From: Thermohalobaculum sp964467005
Lineage (GTDB): Bacteria > Pseudomonadota > Alphaproteobacteria > Rhodobacterales > Rhodobacteraceae
NCBI GenBank assembly: GCA_964467005.1
Contig: CAYXPI010000024.1
Span: 1-28,824 of the forward strand
Length of the DNA: 28,824 bases
Reading direction: 5' to 3'
Below are positions 8,611 through 16,121 of the stretch, one piece after another; position 1 is the first letter of the stretch, and each line of letters begins with the position of its first letter. Both the position numbers and the translations under genes were made by a program. Below the pieces are notes generated by a model. The model did not search any database. It saw only the letters and a list, made by a program, of their open reading frames with translations, and was not told the origin of the DNA.

Positions 8611-8625
8611 TTAACAGAGTTTTAG
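8611..8625 (+). promoter_or_regulatory. CtrA-like full site (TTAA-N7-TTAG)
   Basis: TTAA at 8611-8614, a 7-base spacer, and TTAG at 8622-8625 match the alphaproteobacterial CtrA consensus TTAA-N7-TTAA at seven of eight positions. The site lies in the A/T-rich core of the 188-base divergent gap between the Wzy-like gene (start 8538) and the esterase gene (start 8727). One chance match in an A/T-rich patch is possible, so binding is inference. Confidence 0.35.
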
Positions 8626-8653
8626 GATAATTGCGGCATTCTCCCGCCGACAA

Positions 8654-8677
8654 GCCGGAGTGAAATCGAGCTCCGGC
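8654..8677 (+). other. Leader hairpin upstream of the LamG-esterase gene
   Basis: GCCGGAG (8654-8660) and CTCCGGC (8671-8677) are perfect 7-base arms around the 10-base loop TGAAATCGAG. The element lies 49 bases before the esterase ATG and clear of its AGGAGA ribosome site. It may be a 5' leader structure or an operator. There is no T run to make it a terminator. Confidence 0.4.
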
Positions 8678-8726
8678 GGCCTGGGTGAGAGCGTGCCGGC
8701 GGGGCGCCCAGGCCAGGAGACCGCCG

Positions 8727-11700
8727 ATGACCCGCCGCGACGACCATGTCCCGACCGCCCCCGCGCCAGGGGGCCTGCCCGCCCTCGCCCCGTCCGCCCA
8801 TCCGCGGCCCGCGCTCGAGGTGAAGTCGGTGATCCCCGGCATCCTCGCGAGCGCCGAGGACGCGGTGCCGGTGCAGGAGCCCCTGGCCGAGCGGACGGCG
8901 CTCCGCCTGCCCCCCGGCAACGCGACGCACGAGCCCGACACCACCGCGCATTACGTCGCGACCGGCCTCTCGGAGCCCCTCTTCGCCGGCGACCACAGCC
9001 TCCTCGTGAGCCTCGAGATCCCGTGGTACGAGATCGGCTATCTCGGCACCGAGGCGCAGCACATCCTCGGCACGCAGGCCGGCACCGCGCCCTCGGCCGG
9101 GCAGTTCAATCTCCGCGCCGAGCGCCGGGCGAACGACGCGGGCCAGGCGCTCCAGTTCCACATCTCGAACGGGGCCGAGAGCCGCGCCCTCGCCCTCGAG
9201 CTGCCGGAGCGCGCGGCGCGGCTCCTCATCGTGATCCGCCGCGTGGCGGGGACGCTCGAGATGGCGGCGTTCCGCGACGGCGAGGCGCTGGCCACCACGC
9301 TCACCGGCGCGGGCGGCTTTTCGGGCGTGGTGCCGGCGGGGGAGGGGATGCTGCTCGGCCGCGTCGGCCGCGGTCCCGGCGCGCCGCTCACCCCGGACCC
9401 GGAGGCCCGCGGCTTCACCGGCATGCTGGGCTTCGTCGGCTATTACGAGGGCGTGATCTCCGACGGCCAGGCGCTCGCGATCTCCGAGGGCCGGGCGCTC
9501 CAGGCCCGCACCGATCCCGCCCTCTGGCGCTTTGCCCGCCGCTTCGCCGCGCCGGCGCCCGCGAGCCTCGGCCCGGTCGCCTGGGCGACGGCCGACAGGG
9601 CGCCGGCCTGGACCCTCTCGGGCACGGCGACCGAGGGCTCTGATGTGGTGCCGGCGCATGACGGGCTCGAGGCCTGGCTGTCGCTCGACCCCATCGTCGA
9701 CGGCATGGTGTGGGCCGCGGGCCGGGCCGAGAGCGCCGCGACCGTCGCGCTCTCCGGCCGCTACGACCGGCTGGCCCCGCCCCTCGAGGCCCGGGTGATT
9801 TATCCGGACGGCGCCGTCCATCTCGACTGGACGACGCTCTCAGGGCTCTCGCTGTCGGGCGGGCTCTGGCAGGGCACGCTCGAGGTTCCGCTCATGACCG
9901 GCGGCTACGGGCATGTCGAGGTGCGCCCCGCGGCCCGGCCCGCCCTCGTCGCGCGCTCCCGGGCACTGGCGGGCGCGGGCTACAAGATGGCGCTCTGGGG
10001 CCAGTCCAACGTCAACACCTCCCTCGGCGTGGTGGGCGACGCCTCGGTGGCCGCGGCGAACTTCGCCTACGCCTCGATCGACCTGCCCCTGAGCGCGCCG
10101 GGCTCGGGCAATCTCTGCGTCTTCAACATCCGCCCGGGCCGCAGCTGGTCGCGCCCCTGGGCCGGGATGGCGGAGGAGTGGCAGCGCCACAGCCAGATCC
10201 CGCTCCTCGTGGTCGACGAGTCGGTGAACGGCACCTCGCCCGCCGAGCTCCAGGACGACAACAACGCCGCGAAGCGCCGCTGGTCGGATGTGGAGCGCGC
10301 GGCGGCCGTTCTCGGCGGCAGCCTCACGGCGCATATGGTTTCGTGGGAGCCCACCGCGACGAACCCCGAGGAGCTCGACGCCCTGATCTTCGGCGACCCC
10401 GCGGGCGTGACCTATCCGATCGACCACTACCTCTCCGACGGCGCGCCCTACGCGGCGCGCGACCTCGTGATCGCCCGCACCGACGGGGTGCTCGAGATCG
10501 GCGTCACCTTCGAGTTCGATTCGTCCTTCAACCTCGCGCCCAACGGCTATTTCCAGGAGCTCTACCAGGTGGGCGCGGCCTATATGGACTATGCCGAGGC
10601 GCAGGGCGGCGCGGTCACGCCGCTCGGGCTCGACCGCCCGCGCGAGGGCGGCCACACCCTCGAGCCCGACAGCAGCCAGACCGATGCGGGCTGGATCACC
10701 CTCGAGGCGCCCGGCTGGGCCTCGGAGCGGGGGGCGGTGCGCTATATCGCGGGCTTCGCCCGGCTCGTCGGCGCCAATCCCGAACCGGACCCCACGATCT
10801 CCGGCATCGCCATGAGCGGCGACGACCGGACGGCGATCTTCACGGTCGACCTGCCGAACGGCGGCGCGCTGCAGACGCTTTGGAGCCTCGAGGGCCAGGC
10901 CCCGCCCGCGGGCGAGAGCCCGGTGCAGGGCTTCGAGTGGTGGGAGCCCGGGGCGCCCTCCCCCTCGCGTCTCGGCATCACGGCGGCGATCTCGGGCACC
11001 GACGAGCTCCATGTCACGCGCAACGACGGCCAACCCTTCCTGCCGGGCACCGAGTTCTTCTTCCATCCGGGCCTCGCCAACCACGGCAACGCGGTGGACA
11101 ACGGCCTCGCCCTCTATCGCGGCTTCCCCAGGGAGAGCGGCGGCTATCTCCGCGGCGCGGGCCTCGCGGTGGTTCCCCGGCGCTACGTGACCAATTGGAT
11201 GGTGCCCCGGCCCTTCGATCTCGGCGGCCTGTTCGCCGGCGGCGCGGAGGGCGACTACTGGCTGGTGGACGACGCGGCGAGCCTCAGCATGGTGGGCGGC
11301 GGCGCCCCCATCGAGGGCGGCCAGGTGAGCGCCATCGCCGGCCAGCGCGGCGCGCTCGACATCGCCTTCTCCAACCCTGCGATCTACCGGCTGAACGGCG
11401 GCTTTCCCTATCTCGAGCTGCCCCCCGGCACCACCGGCCTCACCGCGAGCGCGGTGGACTATCCGGAGGTGCTCATCCTCATGGGCGCCCAGGTGCTGGC
11501 CCCGGCCCCGGGCTCGAGCTACCGCAGCGTCTTCGGCCTTCGCCCCGCGATCGAGTGGTTCCTCCGCGCCAACGGGCCGAACCGGAACCTCGTGCAGTAC
11601 AACGTGAACCAGCTCTCCTCTGGCGGGTCGGGCGACATCGTGGGGCCGAGGCTCGGGCTCGCGGACATCGTCTACGACCGGCCGGCGGTCCTCGCCCTCC

Positions 11701-11966
11701 GCGCCGGCTCGAGCCTGCCCGCCACCCATGGCGGCTTCTCGATCAACCGGCACGAAGGGGCGTTCAAGCCGATCCCGTCGGTCGACCTCACCTACGCCTC
11801 GGGCCCGCAGCCCTTCACCCTCAATTTCGAGGGGAGCCATCACCTGCGCTTCTGGGGCGGGGTGCTGTGCTCGGATCCGGGCCTCGTCGGGCGGCGGGAG
11901 ATCGGTGCCCTCCGCCTTCGCCTCGGCCGCCCCGAAGATGTCACTTTCCTCCATTACGGGACCTAA
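8727..11966 (+). CDS. Large LamG-domain protein with GQSN-type (SGNH/sialate-esterase-like) hydrolase domain
   Basis: A 1079-residue protein. Residues about 60-255 look like a LamG/concanavalin carbohydrate-binding domain (NLRAERRANDAGQALQF, LEMAAFRDGEALATTL, GMLGFVGYYEGVISDGQALAI). Residues 418-700 carry the GQSN block (MALWGQSNVNTS, 425-428) that marks sialate O-acetylesterase-like SGNH hydrolases. These are followed by VVDESVNGTSPAEL, MVSWEPTATNPEEL and a possible catalytic His in DRPREGGHTLEPD (H643). The last 380 residues are beta-rich with no assignable family. Predicted role: removing acyl groups from a polysaccharide or binding it. No signal peptide is seen. The ATG at 8727 is chosen because AGGAGA lies six bases upstream; the GTG at 8685 lacks such a site. 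Confidence 0.8.
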   Translation: MTRRDDHVPTAPAPGGLPALAPSAHPRPALEVKSVIPGILASAEDAVPVQEPLAERTALRLPPGNATHEPDTTAHYVATGLSEPLFAGDHSLLVSLEIPWYEIGYLGTEAQHILGTQAGTAPSAGQFNLRAERRANDAGQALQFHISNGAESRALALELPERAARLLIVIRRVAGTLEMAAFRDGEALATTLTGAGGFSGVVPAGEGMLLGRVGRGPGAPLTPDPEARGFTGMLGFVGYYEGVISDGQALAISEGRALQARTDPALWRFARRFAAPAPASLGPVAWATADRAPAWTLSGTATEGSDVVPAHDGLEAWLSLDPIVDGMVWAAGRAESAATVALSGRYDRLAPPLEARVIYPDGAVHLDWTTLSGLSLSGGLWQGTLEVPLMTGGYGHVEVRPAARPALVARSRALAGAGYKMALWGQSNVNTSLGVVGDASVAAANFAYASIDLPLSAPGSGNLCVFNIRPGRSWSRPWAGMAEEWQRHSQIPLLVVDESVNGTSPAELQDDNNAAKRRWSDVERAAAVLGGSLTAHMVSWEPTATNPEELDALIFGDPAGVTYPIDHYLSDGAPYAARDLVIARTDGVLEIGVTFEFDSSFNLAPNGYFQELYQVGAAYMDYAEAQGGAVTPLGLDRPREGGHTLEPDSSQTDAGWITLEAPGWASERGAVRYIAGFARLVGANPEPDPTISGIAMSGDDRTAIFTVDLPNGGALQTLWSLEGQAPPAGESPVQGFEWWEPGAPSPSRLGITAAISGTDELHVTRNDGQPFLPGTEFFFHPGLANHGNAVDNGLALYRGFPRESGGYLRGAGLAVVPRRYVTNWMVPRPFDLGGLFAGGAEGDYWLVDDAASLSMVGGGAPIEGGQVSAIAGQRGALDIAFSNPAIYRLNGGFPYLELPPGTTGLTASAVDYPEVLILMGAQVLAPAPGSSYRSVFGLRPAIEWFLRANGPNRNLVQYNVNQLSSGGSGDIVGPRLGLADIVYDRPAVLALRAGSSLPATHGGFSINRHEGAFKPIPSVDLTYASGPQPFTLNFEGSHHLRFWGGVLCSDPGLVGRREIGALRLRLGRPEDVTFLHYGT

Positions 11967-11986
11967 CCGAACGGGGCGTGCCGGCC

Positions 11987-12017
11987 GTCTTGCCGCCGAG
12001 GGCCCATATGGTAAGAC
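11987..12017. other. Imperfect inverted repeat before the UbiA-type gene
   Basis: GTCTTGCC (11987-11994) and GGTAAGAC (12010-12017) pair at seven of eight positions plus a G-T pair, around a 15-base loop. It lies in the 88-base gap between the esterase stop and the HAD-UbiA start. It could be an operator or an RNA hairpin; no T tract follows. Confidence 0.25.
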
Positions 12018-12054
12018 CGTCGCCGACCCGAGGGCGAAGGGGAGCTGGCCGCGC

Positions 12055-13545
12055 ATGGCAGACGACGCCGCGAGAGAGACACCCGAGCCCTCGAGCCCGG
12101 CGGCCGGGGAACCGGCCCCGGCGCTCGCCGTCGATCTCGACGGCACGCTCCTGCGGAGCGACCTCCTGGCCGAATGCTTCGCCGCAGGCTTGAGCGCGCG
12201 CCCGGGCGCCACGCTCGGCGCCCTCGCGGCCCTCGCCGGCCCCGGCGGGCGCCTGGCCTTCAAGGCCCGCCTCGCCGAGATCGCCACGCCGGACATCGCG
12301 ACGCTGCCCTACGAGCCCGAGGTGATCGCGCTCGTCGAGCGTGCCCGGGCCGAGGGGCGGCGCACGGTGCTCGTCTCGGCGTCGGACGCGCGCCTCGTGC
12401 AGGCGGTGGCGGACCATCTCGGGATCTTCGACGACGCGGTGGGCTCGGGCGGCGAGGAGAACCTGAAGGGCGAGCGCAAGGCTGCCTATCTCGTCCGCCG
12501 GTTCGGACCCCAGGGGTTCGACTATGTGGCGGATGCGCAGGTCGATCTCCCCGTCTGGGCCGAGGCGCGCCGGGCGGTGACCGTGGGCGCCTCTCCGGCG
12601 CTCCGGGCCGAGGTCGACGCGCTCCGCCCCGGCACCGCCCATCTCGCGCCGCCGCCGCAGGGGCTCGCGGCGGCCAAGCCCTATCTCCGCGCGATCCGCC
12701 CGCATCAGTGGCTGAAGAACGCGCTCGTCTTCCTGCCCGCCCTCGCCGCCCATGTGTCGGACCCCGCGGTGTGGCTCGTCGCCCTCCTCGCCGCCATCGC
12801 CTTCTCGGCGGCGGCCTCGGCGGTCTATCTCGTCAACGACCTCCTCGATCTCGGGCCGGACCGGGCGCATCCGCGCAAACGCCGCCGCCCCTTCGCCCAG
12901 GGCAGCGCCAAGCTTGCGCCGGGGGGGCTCCTGGCCATGGGGCTCGCGGGCCTCGCCGCGGCGATCGCGCTGGCGCTTCCGGCGGCCTTCGCGCTCACGC
13001 TCGCGGTCTACGGCGCCCTCACCTTCGCCTATTCGATGGCGTTGAAGCGCCTCCTGATGATCGACATCGTGACGCTGGCCGGCCTCTACACCTTGCGCGT
13101 GGTGGCCGGCGGCGCGGCGATCGGCGTGGTCCTCTCGCCCTGGCTCATCGCGTTTTCCGGCTTTCTCTTCCTCGCCCTCGCGGCGGTGAAGCGCCAGGCC
13201 GAACTCGTCGACGCCGCCCAGGCTGGGCGCGAGCGCGCGGCCGGCCGAGCCTGGCGCGCCTCGGACGCGCCGATCACCGCGCTCCTCGCCGTCTCCGCGG
13301 GCCATGCCGCGGTGGTGGTGCTCGCGCTCTACATCGCGCAGCCCAAGGTCCAGGCGCTCTACTCCACGCCCTCGGCCCTCTGGCTGGCCTGCCCGGTCCT
13401 CGTCTACTGGCTGGGGCGGCTGGTCCTCCTCACCCATCGCGGGCAGATGCACGACGACCCGCTGGCCTTCGCGATCCGCGACCGCACGAGCCTCGCCTGC
13501 GCGGCGCTGATGGGCCTCGGCGGGCTCGCCGGCGCCCTCCTGTGA
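12055..13545 (+). CDS. HAD phosphatase-UbiA prenyltransferase fusion (DPPR-synthase-like)
   Basis: A 496-residue fusion. The HAD domain (about 20-195) has motif I DLDGT (D27, D29), motif II VLVSAS, a Lys region LKGERK and an acidic motif IV ADAQVDLPVW (D160, D164). The UbiA domain (about 205-496, about eight or nine membrane spans) has NDLLDLGPDRAHPRKRRRP starting at N261 and a second polar motif in LLMIDIVTLAGLYTLRVVAGG. These match decaprenylphosphoryl-5-phosphoribose synthases, which transfer phosphoribose from PRPP to polyprenyl phosphate. The HAD half could remove the 5-phosphate, a step that needs a separate enzyme in mycobacteria; that is inference. The start ATG at 12055 has GGGGAG about ten bases upstream. 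DprE1- and DprE2-like genes follow at once, which supports the pathway call. Confidence 0.88.
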   Translation: MADDAARETPEPSSPAAGEPAPALAVDLDGTLLRSDLLAECFAAGLSARPGATLGALAALAGPGGRLAFKARLAEIATPDIATLPYEPEVIALVERARAEGRRTVLVSASDARLVQAVADHLGIFDDAVGSGGEENLKGERKAAYLVRRFGPQGFDYVADAQVDLPVWAEARRAVTVGASPALRAEVDALRPGTAHLAPPPQGLAAAKPYLRAIRPHQWLKNALVFLPALAAHVSDPAVWLVALLAAIAFSAAASAVYLVNDLLDLGPDRAHPRKRRRPFAQGSAKLAPGGLLAMGLAGLAAAIALALPAAFALTLAVYGALTFAYSMALKRLLMIDIVTLAGLYTLRVVAGGAAIGVVLSPWLIAFSGFLFLALAAVKRQAELVDAAQAGRERAAGRAWRASDAPITALLAVSAGHAAVVVLALYIAQPKVQALYSTPSALWLACPVLVYWLGRLVLLTHRGQMHDDPLAFAIRDRTSLACAALMGLGGLAGALL

Positions 13546-13559
13546 GCCGGGAGGCGGGC

Positions 13560-14897
13560 ATGTCCGACATCGCCGGCTGGGGCCGAACCCCGCGCGCCCG
13601 GGGCCCGGTGCTCTCGCCCAGAAGCCCGGAGGCGGCCGCGGATCTCCCGCCGGGGCCGATCATCGCCCGGGGCGGCGGCCGGGCCTATGGCGACGCGGCG
13701 CTGCCGGCCGAGGGGGGCACGATCCTGTCGCTTCAGCGGCTCAACCGGCTCATTGCCCTCGATCTCGACCGCGCCGAGGTGGTGGCCGAAGCGGGCGTGG
13801 TGCTGGGCGACCTCATCCGCGCGGTCCTCCCCCGGGGGCTCTTTCCCTGGGTCACGCCCGGCACGCAGTTCGCCACCCTCGGCGGTCTCATCGCCGCCGA
13901 TGTGCACGGCAAGAACCACCACCGGGTGGGCAGCTTCGGCGCGCATGTCGCCTGGCTCGACCTGTTGGGCCCGGACGGGCGGGTGACCCGGGCAAGCCCC
14001 GAGGCCGAGCCCGAGCTCTTCGCCGCCACCTTGGGCGGCATGGGCCTCACCGGCGTGATCCTGCGCGCCGCGATCCGGCTCCAGCGGGTCGAGACCGCCT
14101 GGATCCGCGAGGAGACCCACGCGGCCGAGGGGCTGGATGCGGGCCTCGCCGCCTTCGACCGGGCGGAGGCCGCGCCGGACGCGCCGCCTTACTCGGTCGC
14201 CTGGATCGACGCGCTCTCCCGGGGCCCGCGGCTCGGGCGGACGCTCCTCACCCTCGGCGCCCATGCCGACAGGGCGGAGCTCGCGCCGGGGCAGGATCCC
14301 TTCGCGACGCCCCCCCGCCGGCGCATCACGGTGCCGGTGGACGCGCCCTCCTGGGCCCTCGCGCCGCCGCTCATGCGCGCCTTCAACGCCCTCTTCTGGC
14401 AAGCGGGGCTCCGCAAGGCCGGCGCCGGCACGACCTATGTGGACTGGGAGCGCTTCTTCTACCCGCTCGACGCGCTCATCGGGTGGAACCGGCTCTACGG
14501 CCGCCAGGGCTTCCTGCAGATGCAATGCGTGCTGCCGCCCGACACCGCGCGCGACGCGCTCCACGCGATCCTCGGCGAAAGCGCGGCCGAGGGCCTCGGC
14601 TATCTGGGCGTGCTCAAGCGCTTCGGCGCGCAGGAAAGCGCCTTCTCCTTCCCGCGCGACGGCTGGACGCTGGCCCTCGACATCCCCGCGAGCCGCCGGG
14701 GCCACGCGCTCTCGGACACCCTGGAGCGCGTCGCCGCCGAGGCCGGCGGGCGCTTCTACCTCGCCAAGGACGCGCGGCTGCCCCGCGCCCGGTTCGACGC
14801 CACCGAGCCCCGCGCGGCCCGCTTCCGCGCCTTCCGCCGGGCCCGCGGGCTCGAGACCCGCTTCGCCTCCGCCCAATCCGAAAGGCTCGCCCTATGA
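13560..14897 (+). CDS. DprE1-like FAD-dependent decaprenylphosphoryl-ribose 2'-oxidase
   Basis: A 445-residue vanillyl-alcohol-oxidase-type flavoenzyme predicted to oxidise C2' of polyprenylphosphoryl ribose. FAD-binding blocks are ARGGGRAYGDAAL (37-47), TPGTQFATLGGLIAADVHG and GKNHH (117-121). The C-terminal half aligns by eye with mycobacterial DprE1: LKRFGAQESAFSFPRDGW, GGRFYLAKDAR (K403, matching Lys418) and ETRFASAQSERL. At the position of Cys387, the benzothiazinone target, the residue is Ala372. The start ATG at 13560 has GGGAGG upstream; a GTG at 13542 overlapping the previous stop is the alternative. The stop overlaps the next start (ATGA at 14894), giving translational coupling. Confidence 0.9.
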   Translation: MSDIAGWGRTPRARGPVLSPRSPEAAADLPPGPIIARGGGRAYGDAALPAEGGTILSLQRLNRLIALDLDRAEVVAEAGVVLGDLIRAVLPRGLFPWVTPGTQFATLGGLIAADVHGKNHHRVGSFGAHVAWLDLLGPDGRVTRASPEAEPELFAATLGGMGLTGVILRAAIRLQRVETAWIREETHAAEGLDAGLAAFDRAEAAPDAPPYSVAWIDALSRGPRLGRTLLTLGAHADRAELAPGQDPFATPPRRRITVPVDAPSWALAPPLMRAFNALFWQAGLRKAGAGTTYVDWERFFYPLDALIGWNRLYGRQGFLQMQCVLPPDTARDALHAILGESAAEGLGYLGVLKRFGAQESAFSFPRDGWTLALDIPASRRGHALSDTLERVAAEAGGRFYLAKDARLPRARFDATEPRAARFRAFRRARGLETRFASAQSERLAL

Positions 14898-15649
14898 CCA
14901 CCACCGAGATCGGGCAGAGCGCCCCACCGGTCCTCGTCCTCGGCGCCCGCTCCGACATCGCGCGCGCCCTCGCCCATGCCTATGCGGCCGCGGGGCACCC
15001 GATCCTTCTGGCCGCGCGCGACCCCGCAGCGCTGGAGGCGGACCGGGCGGATCTCGAGCTCCGCCACCGGGTGAGCGCCACGGCCCATGCCTACGACGCG
15101 CTGGAGCTCGACCGCATCGGCGCCTTTTTCGACGCGCTGCCCGTGGTGCCGGGTGTGGTGATCCAGGCGGTCGGCTATCTCGGGGATCAGGCCCGGGCGG
15201 AACAGGACCCCCTGGAGGCCGCCCATGTGGTGGCCAGCAACCTCACCGGCCCCGCGGCCGCACTCGAGGAGGCGGCCCGGCGCATGGCGGCCGCAGGGGG
15301 CGGCACCATCGTCGGCATCTCCTCGGTGGCGGGCGAGCGCGGGCGGGCCAAGAACCACTGGTACGGCGCGGCCAAGGCCGGGCTCACCGCCGTCCTCTCC
15401 GGCATGCGGCAGAAATGGTGGCGCGACGGCGTCCATGTGCTCACCGTGAAGCCGGGCTTCGTCGCCACCGCGATGACGGAGGGCATGGACCTCCCCGCCC
15501 CCCTCACCGACACGGCCGAGGGCATCGCCGCGGCCATCAAGCGCGCGGCGGACCGAAAGCGCGCCGTCTACATGCCCTGGAAATGGCGCCTCGTCATGAC
15601 CGTCATCACCCTCCTGCCCGAGCCCGTTTTCAAGCGCCTGAAGTTCTGA
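14894..15649 (+). CDS. DprE2-like SDR (decaprenylphosphoryl-2-keto-ribose reductase)
   Basis: A 251-residue short-chain dehydrogenase predicted to reduce the 2-keto intermediate made by the DprE1-like enzyme, completing the ribose-to-arabinose epimerisation with NADH or NADPH. It shows the Rossmann motif VLVLGARSDIA (13-23), the SSVAGERGRAKN block with Ser143/144, and the YxxxK pair Tyr157 and Lys161 (WYGAAKAG). The C-terminus (VYMPWKWRLVMTVITLLPEPVFKRL) matches the DprE2-type ending, which is unusual among general SDRs and lends weight to the assignment. Start ATG overlaps the stop of the oxidase gene by four bases. A 61-base gap then separates it from the Rid-family gene. Confidence 0.88.
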   Translation: MTTTEIGQSAPPVLVLGARSDIARALAHAYAAAGHPILLAARDPAALEADRADLELRHRVSATAHAYDALELDRIGAFFDALPVVPGVVIQAVGYLGDQARAEQDPLEAAHVVASNLTGPAAALEEAARRMAAAGGGTIVGISSVAGERGRAKNHWYGAAKAGLTAVLSGMRQKWWRDGVHVLTVKPGFVATAMTEGMDLPAPLTDTAEGIAAAIKRAADRKRAVYMPWKWRLVMTVITLLPEPVFKRLKF

Positions 15650-15710
15650 GGCCTCACGGGCGGTCGCCAATGCGGGTAGCATCGGCGCTCCAACCGGATA
15701 GGAGCGCCCG

Positions 15711-16109
15711 ATGACCTTTGACCGCCAACTGATCTCGAACGGAAACCCGATGGAGGAGGTGGTCGGGTTCAGCCGGGCCGTCCGCGTCGGGCCCTTCATC
15801 GCCGTGGGCGGCACCGCGCCCGTGGATCGCGACGGCAAGACCGTGGGCCCAGGCGATGTGTTCGCGCAGACGACCCAATGCTTCGAGATCGTGAAGGCCG
15901 CGCTCGAGGACGCGGGCTCCGGGCTCCACGATGTCGTGCGGACCCGGATCATTCTCACCGACATCGACACGTGGAGGGAGGCGATCGAGGCCCGCAAGCG
16001 CTATTGCCGCGATGTGCGCCCGGTGGACACGATCATGGCCGTCCACCGCTTCGTGAACCCGGACTGGCTCGTCGAGGTCGAGGTGGACGCCATCGTCTCG
16101 GGCGCCTGA
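15711..16109 (+). CDS. Rid family protein (YjgF/YER057c/UK114) lacking the deaminase arginine
   Basis: A 132-residue protein covering the whole Rid domain, a small trimeric cytoplasmic fold. Family features include VGPFIAVGGTAPVD, DVFAQTTQCFEIVKAALEDAGSGLHDVVRTRI and the C-terminal NPDWLVEVEVDAI. RidA proper carries an essential Arg in a 'PAR' triplet used to hydrolyse reactive enamines. Here the equivalent triplet is PVD, with Asp106, which points to one of the Rid subfamilies without proven 2-aminoacrylate deaminase activity. The start ATG at 15711 has AGGAG seven bases upstream. Its link to polysaccharide synthesis is unclear and it may be a bystander. Confidence 0.9.
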   Translation: MTFDRQLISNGNPMEEVVGFSRAVRVGPFIAVGGTAPVDRDGKTVGPGDVFAQTTQCFEIVKAALEDAGSGLHDVVRTRIILTDIDTWREAIEARKRYCRDVRPVDTIMAVHRFVNPDWLVEVEVDAIVSGA

Positions 16110-16121
16110 GCCGGTCTCAGG
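16105..16121. terminator. Stem-loop containing both convergent stop codons
   Basis: CCTGAG (16105-16110) and CTCAGG (16116-16121) form a perfect 6-base stem with a CCGGT loop, and flanking GCG/CGC can extend it with a bulged G. The stem contains the TGA of the Rid gene and the TGA of the convergent SGNH gene. The symmetry suits a bidirectional transcription end, but there is no U tract, so termination is inference. Confidence 0.35.

Noticed and set aside
5959..8625. Frames of 888 residues (plus) and 736 residues (minus, 6044-8254) across the GT2 and Wzy-like genes
   Set aside because: Each crosses two oppositely oriented real genes and the intergenic DNA, with low-complexity Arg/Ala/Gly content.
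9710..12296. Frames of 827 (plus) and 818 (minus) residues over the esterase gene, and 8622-9821 minus
   Set aside because: Shadows of the esterase frame, which alone has LamG and GQSN features and a good ribosome site.
12174..13559. N-terminal extension of the DprE1-like frame back to 12174
   Set aside because: The extension reads through the HAD-UbiA gene in another frame; the family N-terminus fits ATG 13560.
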